A DNA stretch of 64,000 bases. Origin: Sphaerotilus sulfidivorans (GTDB taxonomy: Bacteria; Pseudomonadota; Gammaproteobacteria; Burkholderiales; Burkholderiaceae_C). Position 1 is the stretch's first letter. Every line of letters begins with the position of its first letter. The notes below the pieces were generated by a model that was given only the letters and a program-made list of their open reading frames with translations, made no database searches and had not been told where the DNA came from. Below, in pieces: positions 43,341 through 52,400 of this stretch. The DNA is taken from contig NZ_JACCPY010000016.1 in NCBI RefSeq assembly GCF_013426975.1, forward strand, positions 1 through 64,000, written 5' to 3'. The position numbers were made by a program, and so were the translations under genes.

Positions 43341-44162
43341 TCAGAACGGCGCGAGGGCCTGTGCGCAGTCGATGCCGACAAGTTCACGCCGCCCGCCGTC
43401 GACGCGCGCGGCGGTGAGCCGGCCGCCCCAGACGCAGCCGGTGTCGAGCGCCAGCAGGTCGGGGCGGTCGAGCGTGCCCAGCGTCGACCAGTGGCCGAAC
43501 GCGACCGGCGTGCCCGCGGTGCGCCGGCCGGGAATGTCGAACCAGGGGCGCAGGTGCGCGGGCGCCGCATCGGCGCCTTCCTTGAGCTGGAAGTCCATCG
43601 TGCCGTCGATCTCGCAGAAGCGGATGCGCGTCAGCACGTTGATGATCAGCCGCAGCCGGTCGTGGCCGGCCAGCGTGTCGTCCCAGCGTGCCGGCGTGTT
43701 GCCGTACATCACCTGCAGGAAGCCGGGCAGGTCGGGGCCGCGCAGCAGCGCCTCGGCCTCGGCGGCCAGGGTCAGCGTCTGCGCCGCATCCCACTGCGGC
43801 ACGACGCCGGCATGCACCATCAGCCAGCCGTGCGCCTGCACCGCCAGGCGCTGCTGGCGCAGCCAGTCCAGCCAGGCCTCGCGGCGCGGGCTGGCGAGAA
43901 TCTCGCCAAGCGTGTCGGAGCGGTGCGGCGCACGCACCCCGTGCGCCACCGCCAGCAGGTGCAGGTCGTGGTTGCCCAGCAGGCAGGTGGCGGCGTCGCC
44001 GAAGCCGGCCAGGCGCTCGAGCACCTTCAGCGAGCACGGGCCCCGGTTCACGAGATCGCCCAGCAGATAGAGACGGTCGCGCGAGGGGGAGAAGTCCAGG
44101 GTGGCCAGCAGTCGCTCGAAAGCGTCGCAGCAGCCTTGCAGGTCGCCGATCAGGTAAATCAT
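43341..44162 (-). CDS. apaH: Symmetrical bis(5'-nucleosyl)-tetraphosphatase ApaH
   Basis: A 273-residue metallophosphatase that cleaves diadenosine tetraphosphate to two ADP. The metal-binding motifs are all present: IGDLQGCCDAFERLL (GDxxG), YLLGDLVNRGPCSLKVL (GDxVxRG), LLGNHDLHLL (GNHD), and later WLMVHAGVVPQW and AFGHWSTLG. ATG 44162 gives the standard MIYLIGDLQG start. The length matches the family. It is a stand-alone housekeeping gene here, upstream of the tRNA-Ser gene on the same strand and divergent from the CNNM/CBS gene. Confidence 0.95.
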   Translation of the reverse strand: MIYLIGDLQGCCDAFERLLATLDFSPSRDRLYLLGDLVNRGPCSLKVLERLAGFGDAATCLLGNHDLHLLAVAHGVRAPHRSDTLGEILASPRREAWLDWLRQQRLAVQAHGWLMVHAGVVPQWDAAQTLTLAAEAEALLRGPDLPGFLQVMYGNTPARWDDTLAGHDRLRLIINVLTRIRFCEIDGTMDFQLKEGADAAPAHLRPWFDIPGRRTAGTPVAFGHWSTLGTLDRPDLLALDTGCVWGGRLTAARVDGGRRELVGIDCAQALAPF

Positions 44163-44227
44163 GGCCCGGATTCTGCTACGCTCGCCGGGCCTCAACTTCC
44201 GGCGCGGCGTGCCTTGCCGTGCCTGTC

Positions 44228-45535
44228 ATGGACCTAGCTCTACTTTTCTCGCTGATCCTGCTCAATGGCGTGTTCGCCATGTCCGAGATGTCCCTGGCCG
44301 CCAGCCGCAAGGCGCGGCTGCAGGTGATGGCCGAGACCGGCGATGCCGGCGCCCGCGCCGCGCTGGCGCTGCATGACAGTCCGACCCAGTTTCTCTCGAC
44401 GGTGCAGATCGGCATCACCTCGATCGGCGTGCTCAACGGCATCGTCGGCGAGGCGGCCTTCTCGGGACTGCTTTCGGCCTGGATCATCGAGAACTTCCCG
44501 GTGCCCGAGAACATCGCCGCGGTGATCGGCACCGCCTTCGTGGTGGTGATCATCACCTTCGTCACCATCATCTTCGGCGAGCTGGTGCCCAAGCGCGTCG
44601 GCCAGATGTATCCGGAAACGGTGGCGCGCCTGGTCGCTCAGCCGATGGCCTGGCTGTCGGTGGCCGCCGGCCCCTTCGTCAAGCTGCTGTCGGGCACGAC
44701 CCAGGCCATCCTGAAGCTGCTGGGCGTGCGCGACACCGGCAGCCGTGGCGTGACCGAGGAGGAGATCGCCGCCAGCCTGGAAGAAGGACTGGACGCCGGC
44801 GTCATCGAGGCCCACGAGCATCTGATGGTGCGCAATGTCTTCCGGCTCGACGACCGCCAGATCGGCTCGATGATGATCCCGCGCGGCGACATCGCCTGGC
44901 TGGATGTCGCCGCCCCGCGCGAGGAAATCCTGTCGGTGCTGACCGAGCATGGCCACTCGCGCTATCCGGTCTGCCGCGGCAGCCTCGACGAGGTGCTGGG
45001 CGTGGTGACCGCGCACCAGCTGCTGATGCAGCTCGCCGGCAGCCGCGAGTTCGTGCTGCTCGAGTCGATGCAGCCGGCGGTGTTCGTGCCCGAGACGCTC
45101 TCGGGCATGGAACTGCTCGAGCATTTCCGCGGCTCGCCGGTGCAGATGGTCTTTGTGGTCGACGAGTATGGCGTCGTGCAGGGCGTGATCACGCTGCGCG
45201 ATGTGCTCGAGGCGATCACCGGCGAGTTCACGCCGCATCAGGCCGAGGATGCCTGGGCGGTGCAGCGCGCCGACGGCTCCTGGCTGGTCGATGGCCTGAT
45301 CCCGGTGCCCGAGCTGAAGGACCGCCTGGGCCTGAAGCTGCTGCCCGACGAGGACCGCGGCCGCTACAACACCCTGGCCGGCATGGTGATGCTGCTGCTG
45401 GGCCGGCTGCCGCAGACCGCCGACGCGGTCGAATGGGAAGGCTGGCGCTTCGAGGTGGTCGACCTCGACGGCAAACGCGTCGACAAGGTGCTGGCCAGCC
45501 GCATCGAGGAACCCGCCGAGGAGCCCACCACATGA
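44228..45535 (+). CDS. Hemolysin-family CNNM/CBS domain membrane protein
   Basis: A 435-residue membrane protein with an N-terminal CNNM (DUF21) domain of about four helices (DLALLFSLILLNGVFAMSEMSLAASRKARLQ, IIFGELVPKRVG), two CBS domains (about 205-330, with VRNVFRLDDRQIGSMMIPRGDIAWLDV and VFVVDEYGVVQGVITLRDVLEAITGEF), and a C-terminal CorC/HlyC domain (SWLVDGLIPVPELKDRL, YNTLAGMVMLLLGRLP). Relatives are linked to magnesium, cobalt or sodium movement; the hemolysin name is historical. ATG 44228 fits the family N-terminus. It overlaps the SapC-family gene by 4 bp (ATGA), so the two are co-translated. Confidence 0.92.
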   Translation: MDLALLFSLILLNGVFAMSEMSLAASRKARLQVMAETGDAGARAALALHDSPTQFLSTVQIGITSIGVLNGIVGEAAFSGLLSAWIIENFPVPENIAAVIGTAFVVVIITFVTIIFGELVPKRVGQMYPETVARLVAQPMAWLSVAAGPFVKLLSGTTQAILKLLGVRDTGSRGVTEEEIAASLEEGLDAGVIEAHEHLMVRNVFRLDDRQIGSMMIPRGDIAWLDVAAPREEILSVLTEHGHSRYPVCRGSLDEVLGVVTAHQLLMQLAGSREFVLLESMQPAVFVPETLSGMELLEHFRGSPVQMVFVVDEYGVVQGVITLRDVLEAITGEFTPHQAEDAWAVQRADGSWLVDGLIPVPELKDRLGLKLLPDEDRGRYNTLAGMVMLLLGRLPQTADAVEWEGWRFEVVDLDGKRVDKVLASRIEEPAEEPTT

Positions 45536-46275
45536 CATCGTCCGCCGCCGGATCCGGCACGCTCTACCACCATCCGGTGCTGCTGACCCGCGAGCAGCAT
45601 GCCGACCGCCGGGTCGTGCCGGTCACCGACTGGCGCATCGCCGCCGCGCTGAATGCGGTGCCGGTCACCTTCGCCGAATTCGAGTCGCTGGCACGCGAGC
45701 TGCCGCTGGCCTTCGTGCCGGCCGGCCGCGACGGCGAGGGCCGCACCCGCGTCGCACCGGTGGCGCTGCTGGGCCTGAGCGAGGGCGAGAACCTCTGCAT
45801 CGACGCCGACGGGCGCTGGATCGGCACGACCATTCCCGCCTTCCTGCGCCGCTATCCGTTTGCCTACGCCACCGCCGACGACGGCGCGCCGACGCTGGCC
45901 GTCGACGCCGCCTGGCCCGGCTTCAACACGGCGGAGGGCGAGCGCCTGATCGCCGACGACGGCCAGCCGACCGAGTTCCTGAAGCAGACGCTGGCCTTCC
46001 TGGAGCGCTACGAGCGCGACACGCTGCGCACCCGCGCGCTGTGCGACCGGCTGGTGGCGCTGGACCTGCTGCGCGGCGGCGAGATCCGCGGCGAGCTTGT
46101 CGGGGGGCGCCGGCTCAACGCGACCGGCTTCTTCATGATCGACGAGCAGCGTCTGGCGACGCTGCCCGACGAGGCGGTGCTGGAGTTGCACCGCAGCGGC
46201 CTGATGGCGGTCATTCATGCGCACCGGGTCTCGATGGGCCATGTGCAGACGCTCGCCGCCCGGCTGAGCGCCTGA
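45532..46275 (+). CDS. SapC-family protein
   Basis: A 247-residue cytoplasmic-looking protein of the SapC family, named after a Campylobacter S-layer locus, although its own function is unknown. Family features are the opening HHPVLLTREQHADRRV, ALNAVPVTFAEFESLARELPLAFVP, VALLGLSEGENLCIDADGRWIGTTIPAFLRRYPFAYA and a late RRLNATGFFMIDEQRLATLPDEAVLELHRSGLMAVIHAHRVSMGHVQTLAARL. It overlaps the CNNM/CBS gene by 4 bp, so the two form a small operon. There is no signal peptide or membrane segment. Some members are encoded near secretion or oxygenase genes, but nothing here fixes a role. Confidence 0.85.
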   Translation: MTSSAAGSGTLYHHPVLLTREQHADRRVVPVTDWRIAAALNAVPVTFAEFESLARELPLAFVPAGRDGEGRTRVAPVALLGLSEGENLCIDADGRWIGTTIPAFLRRYPFAYATADDGAPTLAVDAAWPGFNTAEGERLIADDGQPTEFLKQTLAFLERYERDTLRTRALCDRLVALDLLRGGEIRGELVGGRRLNATGFFMIDEQRLATLPDEAVLELHRSGLMAVIHAHRVSMGHVQTLAARLSA

Positions 46276-46286
46276 AGTCCCTGAAC

Positions 46287-46326
46287 GCCTGGGCCTGCGT
46301 CTTCAGGCTCAGACTCAGGCCCGGGC
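46287..46326. terminator. Possible bidirectional terminator between the SapC-family gene and the subtilase gene
   Basis: GCCTGGGCCTG (46287-46297) pairs with CAGGCCCGGGC (46316-46326) over 11 bp with one non-Watson-Crick position. It lies between converging genes and overlaps the last codons of the subtilase gene. No T-run is present, so the call rests on position and stem quality alone. Confidence 0.4.
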
Positions 46327-48366
46327 GCGGCGGCGCACCGCCGCCAGCAGCGCGGTGATCAGCGCCAGTCCGGCCAGCCAGCCCTCGCCCAGCGCGCCGC
46401 CGCTGTCTTCCGTGGTGGACGAGGCCGGCGTGCCGGCGCCGTCGCTGCTGTCGGTGCCGCAGGTGGCGCTCGGGGCCGGGCCGGTGCGCAGCACGGCCGA
46501 GCTGCTGGCGCTGGCGCCTGCGCTGTCGCCGACGGTCAGCGTGACCGCCACCAGGCCGCTGCCCAGCGCCGAGACCGAGGCGGTCGAGCCGCCGGTCGTG
46601 CCGTTGAAGCGTGCCAGCGTGCCGTCGCCCAGCGCCCAGCCGTAGCCGGCGAGGGTGCGCCCGGCCGCCACGCTCGAGCCGCTGCCGTCGAGCAGCGTTG
46701 CGCTGCCGAGGTCGATGCGGGTGCTCGTCTCGCCGATGCGCGCGATCGGCAGCGTGCCGGCGGCGGCGCGCACCGCAGCGCCCGCATCCAGCATGCCGGC
46801 GCCGCAGGTGCCGGTGGTGCAGTAGCACTCGTCCTGGTCGGTGCTGATGCCGGCCACGCAGCTCGACACGCCGACACCGGCGCCGCTGCTCGGAAAGCCG
46901 CGTGCACTCGACTTCAGCAGCGACAGCACCTGGGCGGGCGTCAGCGCCGGGTTGGCCGCCAGCATCAGCGCCGCGGTGCCCGACACCAGCGGGGCTGCAA
47001 AGCTGGTGCCGACCGCCGCGTCGCTGCCGCCGGTGGTGTGGGTGGGGCAGGACGGGGTGGTGGTGCCGGCGTTGCTGGTGCTCAGGATCGGATAGAGGCA
47101 CTCGCCGCTGAGGTTGACGCAGTTGCCGGCCGGCGCGGCGATGCTGACTTCCGGGCCGAGGCTGGAGAAGCCGTTCTTGGTGCCCGCATGACGCAGGCCG
47201 GCCACCGAGATGATGCCGGGGCAGTTGGCCGGCTTGTTGACCTTGCGGCCGTCATTGCCGGCCGAGGCCACCACCACCGCGCCGGCCGCATGGACTTCCG
47301 CCACCGCGACCGAATACGGGTCCGCAGCGGTGCAGCCGCTGGCGCTGTCGTCCGGGTAGCCCAGGCTCATGCTGATGACCCGCGCCGGATTCGGGTTGGC
47401 GGGCACGCCCGGCACCGTCAGGCCGGCGGCCCAGCGCATGCCGGCGATGATGTCGGAGTCATAGCCGCCGCACTTGCCCAGCACCCGCACCGGCAGCACC
47501 CGCACATGGCGGCCCAGGCCGGCCATGCCGCTGGCATTGTTGGTGGACGCGCCGATCAGTCCGGCCATCTGGGTGCCGTGCCAGCTGCTGTCGGAAACGC
47601 CGCAGCCCTTGAGGGTGGCGTCGCTGCTGTTCTCGGTGCTGCTGATCCAGTCGCCCGGATCGGCCGGATTGCTGTCGCGGCCGTCGCCGTCGTTGGCGAT
47701 CACCGACTCGGAGATGAAGTCGTAGCCGCCCACCAGCTTGCCGTCGAGATCCGGATGATTCCAGCGCACGCCGGTGTCGAGCACCGCGACGATGACGCCG
47801 GCGCTGCCGGTGGTCAGCGACCAGGCCGTCTCGGCATTGATCGCCGACACCAGCGTGCTCGAGGCGCTGCGCAGATACCACTGGCCGCTGGCCGGGCTGA
47901 AGCCGCTGCCGCCGGCGTACAGCGGATCGCTGACCGCGGCATGAGTGCGGCGGCGCTGGTCGACATGGACCGACAGCACCTCGCTGTCGGCCGCGAGCCG
48001 GCGCGCCAGCGTCGCGCTGCTCATGCCGCTGGCGGTCATGACCTGCATGTCGGGGGCGATGCTGTGGCCGTCCTGCAGCGTCAGGCCGAGGCGGCTGCCC
48101 AGCGCCTGGGCCTGGCGCAGCTCCGCCACGGTGGCGCGGGTGCCGGCCGACAGCGTGGAGGCCAGCCGGCTGCTGGTGCGCAGGCGCACGATCACCCGCG
48201 CGGTCTCGGCGCTCTGCGCACTCTCGGCGGGCAGGGTGGCGGCCCGCAGCGGCGTGCGCTCCGTGCCGGCCAGGGCCTGCGGGGCCAGGCCGGTCAGGAA
48301 CAGCGCCGACAGCGCCGACAGGGTCAGGGTGGCCAGCGTGTTCGAGGTGGGGCGGGTCGTCATCAT
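46315..48366 (-). CDS. Secreted subtilisin-like (S8) serine protease with GlyGly-CTERM-like tail
   Basis: A 683-residue secreted protease. A signal peptide (ALSALFLTGLAPQALA) leads into an I9-like propeptide region, then the S8 domain with Asp197 (VAVLDTGVRWNHPDL), His263 (SWHGTQMAGLIG), the oxyanion Asn371 (ASAGNDGRKV) and Ser455 (VGTSFAAPLVSG). Several Cys pairs lie around the catalytic domain. Residues 550-650 resemble a PKD/Ig-like domain (ARIGETSTRIDLGSATLLDGSGSS). The last 30 residues have a Gly motif (SGGALG), one hydrophobic helix and an Arg cluster (RRRARA), the layout of GlyGly-CTERM sorting tails handled by rhombosortases. It is not a PEP-CTERM tail, so the exosortase here is not its expected processing enzyme. 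Confidence 0.92.
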   Translation of the reverse strand: MMTTRPTSNTLATLTLSALSALFLTGLAPQALAGTERTPLRAATLPAESAQSAETARVIVRLRTSSRLASTLSAGTRATVAELRQAQALGSRLGLTLQDGHSIAPDMQVMTASGMSSATLARRLAADSEVLSVHVDQRRRTHAAVSDPLYAGGSGFSPASGQWYLRSASSTLVSAINAETAWSLTTGSAGVIVAVLDTGVRWNHPDLDGKLVGGYDFISESVIANDGDGRDSNPADPGDWISSTENSSDATLKGCGVSDSSWHGTQMAGLIGASTNNASGMAGLGRHVRVLPVRVLGKCGGYDSDIIAGMRWAAGLTVPGVPANPNPARVISMSLGYPDDSASGCTAADPYSVAVAEVHAAGAVVVASAGNDGRKVNKPANCPGIISVAGLRHAGTKNGFSSLGPEVSIAAPAGNCVNLSGECLYPILSTSNAGTTTPSCPTHTTGGSDAAVGTSFAAPLVSGTAALMLAANPALTPAQVLSLLKSSARGFPSSGAGVGVSSCVAGISTDQDECYCTTGTCGAGMLDAGAAVRAAAGTLPIARIGETSTRIDLGSATLLDGSGSSVAAGRTLAGYGWALGDGTLARFNGTTGGSTASVSALGSGLVAVTLTVGDSAGASASSSAVLRTGPAPSATCGTDSSDGAGTPASSTTEDSGGALGEGWLAGLALITALLAAVRRRARA

Positions 48367-48670
48367 CGTGGGGGCGATCTCGGGGATCGGACGAGTTTAG
48401 GCCTGCCTGCTTGTCGGCCTTGTTGCCGGGCAATGAAGCGCCTGGCGGGTGTGTAGCCATTTGTCTCGCGCTGTTCCCGGCCCGGCACCCCCTTGTCACG
48501 CGGCGTAAAGACTTGGCGCGGGTGTTGCTGTCGAGTGCTTCCATCCCTTGAATGCGGGGTCAATTGATTCCTCAATCGGAATAAACGGCGACTAACATCA
48601 GGCTCATGAGGTGAGCCCGGCGCGTGTGTCCGGCGACTCGCACAAGCAGGACCAACCAGGGGAAGTCCAC
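48367..48670. promoter_or_regulatory. Divergent region between the protease and WYL regulator genes
   Basis: A 304-bp stretch without a supported gene. It is GC-rich near the protease start and turns AT-richer toward 48550-48595 (TCAATTGATTCCTCAATC, then GGAATAAACGG), which is where a promoter for the WYL regulator operon would be expected. TCAATTGA (48560-48567) is an 8-bp palindrome. A well-spaced -35/-10 pair could not be fixed. Confidence 0.3.
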
Positions 48671-49402
48671 ATGGAACGCACGGAACGCTTCTGCCGGATC
48701 GAGCTGCTGATCCGCAGCCGTGGCTGCGTCAGCTTTGCCGACCTGATGACCGAGCTGGGCATCTCGCGTGCCACGCTCAAGCGCGATCTCGACCATCTTC
48801 GCACCCGCATGGATGCGGCCATCGTCTACGACCGGGAGCGCAACGGCTATCGCTTTGCCGGCACCGGTCGGCCGCTGCGGCGCGGTGCCGAGCCCGCGGC
48901 GCCGGGCGTGTGGTTCAGCGAGCGCGAGATCCATGCGCTGCTGACGATGCACCAGCTGCTCGACAGCCTGGGCGGCTCGAGCAGCATGGGCCGGCATCTG
49001 CAGCCGGTGCTCGAGCGGCTGCAGGGCATGCTCGGCACCAGCGAGAGCGAGGCGCGCGAGCTGGTGCGCCGGCTGCGGGTGGTGCCGCCGGTGCGCAAGC
49101 CGGTGCGCGGGCGCAGCTTCGAGCGTCTGGCCGGCGCGGTGCTCGAGCGCCGGCGCCTGCGGCTGACGATCGCGCTCGACGATGGCGGCGGCGAGCGCGA
49201 GCGCATCGTCTCGCCGCTGCGCATGATCCATGACGGCGGCATCTGGCTGCTGGACGCCTGGTGCCATGAGCGCGAGGCGCTGTGCCGCATTCCGGTGCCC
49301 TCGGTGCGCGCGGTGCAGTGGCTGGAGCTGCGGGCCCGCGAGGTGCCGATGCGGGTGATCGAGGCCGAACTCGACGCGATGCCGGTGCGGCGCGCGGCCT
49401 GA
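48671..49402 (+). CDS. WYL-domain transcriptional regulator (YafY-like)
   Basis: A 243-residue regulator. The N-terminal winged helix (RTERFCRIELLIRSRGCVSFADLMTELGISRATLKRDLDHLRTRM) is an HTH_11/DeoR-like DNA-binding domain. The middle is helical, and the C-terminal half is a WYL domain with PLRMIHDGGIWLLDAWCHEREALCRIPV (the WYL triad region reads WLL). WYL domains bind nucleic-acid or nucleotide ligands in several DNA-repair and defence regulators. ATG 48671 has AGGGGA 8 nt upstream; a GTG at 48611 would add 20 residues. The gene ends 32 bp before recC, so it is likely co-transcribed with recCBD and may control them. Confidence 0.88.
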   Translation: MERTERFCRIELLIRSRGCVSFADLMTELGISRATLKRDLDHLRTRMDAAIVYDRERNGYRFAGTGRPLRRGAEPAAPGVWFSEREIHALLTMHQLLDSLGGSSSMGRHLQPVLERLQGMLGTSESEARELVRRLRVVPPVRKPVRGRSFERLAGAVLERRRLRLTIALDDGGGERERIVSPLRMIHDGGIWLLDAWCHEREALCRIPVPSVRAVQWLELRAREVPMRVIEAELDAMPVRRAA

Positions 49403-49434
49403 GCGCAGTTGGCGCAGCGGCGATACTGCGGCCC

Positions 49435-52400
49435 ATGTCGATGCCTGAAGGAATGTCCGTTCACCGTCACGAGCTGACGCCCGGCCTGCTGGTGCTGCAC
49501 GGCAACCGGCTCGAGCTGCTGCAGCAGGCGGTGTTCGCCTGGCTGGACCGCCAGCCGCTCGATCCGCTCGAGCCCGATGTGCTGCTGGTGCAGAGCAACG
49601 GCATCGCCGAGTGGATGAAGATGTCGCTGGCGCGGCGCAGCGGTGTCTGCGCGGCCTCGCGGGTGGAGCTGCCGGCGCGCTTCCTGTGGCGGCTGTACCG
49701 GGCGATGCTTGGCCGCGATGGCGCGCCGGCGCGCTCGCCCTTCGACAAGGCGCCGATGACCTGGCGGCTGATGCAGGCGCTGCCCGGCTGGGTCGAGCGG
49801 CCCGGCTTCGAGCCGCTGCGCCAGTTCCTGGAGGCGGGTGCCACGCGTGGCGATGCGCGGGACGATCCAGTGCGCCGGCTGCAGCTCGCCGAGCGCCTGG
49901 CCGACCTCTACGACCAGTACCAGATCTACCGCGCCGACTGGCTCGACGACTGGGGTCGCGGGCGCGAGGTGCTGCGCCTGGGCGACGGCCGCGAGATGGC
50001 GCTGCCCGAGGCGCAGCGCTGGCAGGCGCGGCTGTGGCACGGCCTGCTGGCATTGCTCGACGAGGGCGGCCGGCGTGCGGTGCGCAGCGACGTGCACCGA
50101 CGCTTCGTCGCGGCGGTCGAGGCGGGCGACGCGCCGCGCCAGCCGCTGCCGCGCCGGGTGGTGCTGTTCGGGCACAGCCATCTGCCGTGGCAGACGCTGG
50201 AGGCGCTGGTGGCGCTGTCGCAGCGGGCGCAGGTGCTGCTGGCGGTGCCCAATCCCTGCCGCTTCCACTGGGCCGACATCCTCGACGGCCGCGAGCTGCT
50301 GCGCACGCTGCGACGGCGCCAGCCGCTGCGCGGCGGGCTGGACCTGGCCGAGATCCCGCTCGACCGCATGCACGCGCATGCACATCCGCTGCTGGCCGCC
50401 TGGGGCCGGCAGGGGCGCGACTTCATCCGCATGCTCGACCGCTTCGACGATGCGGCCGCCGCGCAGTCGCGCTTCCAGCTGCCGCGCATCGACCTGTTCG
50501 ACGAGGACCTGGACGCGGCCGACGATCCGGTGCGCGGCGTGCCGCTGCTGGTGCGGGTGCAGCGCGCGATCCGCGACGGCCTGCCGCTGCCCGAGATCGT
50601 CGAGCGCGAGGCCGCCGCGCCGCCGCTGGCCTCGGACGACCGATCGATCCGCTTCACGATCGCGCACAGCGCGATGCGCGAGATCGAGATCCTGCACGAC
50701 CGGCTGCTGGACCTGCTGGCCGAGCCGCCGACGGGCCCGGACGGCCGCCCCGGCGCGCCGCTGGCGCCGCGCGACATCGTCGTGATGGTGCCCGACATCG
50801 AGCCCTGGGCGCCGCTGATCCATGCGGTCTTCGGCCAGCACGCGCCCGGCGACGCGCGCCGCATTCCCTACGAGATCGCCGACCTGAAGCTGCGCGGGCG
50901 CCAGCCGATGCTGGTGGCGCTGGAATGGCTGCTCAAGGTCACGCGCCAGCGCTGCACCGTCGGCGAGCTGCGCGATCTGGTCGACGTGCCGGCGCTGGCG
51001 GCGCGCTTCGGGCTGCAGGACGCGGACCGCGCCACCGCCGCGCGCTGGCTCGAGGGCGCCGGCGTGCGCTGGGGGCTGGATGCGGCGCAGCGCGACGGCC
51101 TCGGCCTGGGCGCCTGCGGCGAGGTCAACAGCGGCCTGTTCGGGCTGCGCCGCATGCTGCTGGGCTACGCCCACGGCCGCCTCGACGAGGACATGGACGA
51201 CGAGGGGAGCCCTTCGCCCTGGCTGCACATCGATCCCTACGACGAGGTCGGCGGCCTGGATGCCGGCATCGCCGGCTCGCTGGCAGCGCTGATCGCGGCG
51301 CTGCGCCGATGGTGGAGCGAGGCAGCCACACCGGCCACGCCCCCGGTCTGGCAGCAGCGTGCGGTGCGGCTGCTCGAGACCTTCTTCGAGCCGGTCGACG
51401 AGACCGACCGGCTGCTGCTGTCCTCGCTGACCGAAGCGCTCGGGCGCTGGCTCGACGACTGCGAGGGCGCCGGCTTTGCGCCGCCGGTGCCGCTGGAGGT
51501 GCTGCGCGAGGGCTGGCTGGCCGGCGTCGACGAGCCGAGCCTGAACAGCCGCTTCCTGGGCGGCGGCGTCGTGTTCTGCACCCTGATGCCGATGCGGGCG
51601 ATTCCGTTCGAGATCGTCTGCCTGCTGGGCATGAATGACGGCGACTACCCGCGCCGCGCACCGCGCAGCGACTTCGATCTGCTGGCGCTGCCCGGCACGC
51701 AGCGCCCCGGCGACCGCGCCCGCCGCGACGATGACCGCATGCTGATGCTCGAGGCGCTGCTGGCGGCTCGCCGCGGCCTGTCGATCAGCTGGTCCGGGCG
51801 CAGCGTGCGCGACAACAGCGAGCAGCCGCCCTCGGTGCTGGTGGCGCAGCTGCGCGATCACCTGGACGCCGGCTGGGGCGCGGGCCTGTCGAAGCGACTG
51901 ACGACCGAGCACCCGCTGCAGCCCTTCAGCCGGCGCTACTTCGAGATCGCCGAGACCGGGCGAGCCGGCGACGGCGAGGCGCCGGGCACCTGGGCGCGTG
52001 AGTGGCGCCAGGCCCATGCCGATGCGCAGGCCGGCGCGGCGCTGCCCGGGCCGGCGACGGGCGCCGCCACGGCGCCGCCACCGGCCCGCGACGACGAGCC
52101 GCTGACGCTGGCGCGGCTGGAGCGCTTCCTGCGCAATCCGGTGCAGCACCATTTCCGCGAGCGCCTCGATGTCGAGTTTCCGCCGCTGGCGGTGCAGGCC
52201 GCCGACGACGAGCCGCTGGCGCTGGGTGCGCTCGACGAGACGCTGCTGCTGCGCGAGCTGCTCGACCAGGACCGCGGCCGGGAGACGGGCGCGCCGATGA
52301 CGCTGGCGGCCTGCCGGGCCGAGCTGCTGCGGCGCACCGCGCGGCTGGCGCGCCGGGGCGAGCTGCCGCTGGCCGGGCTGGGCGAGCTGTGGCGGCTGCG

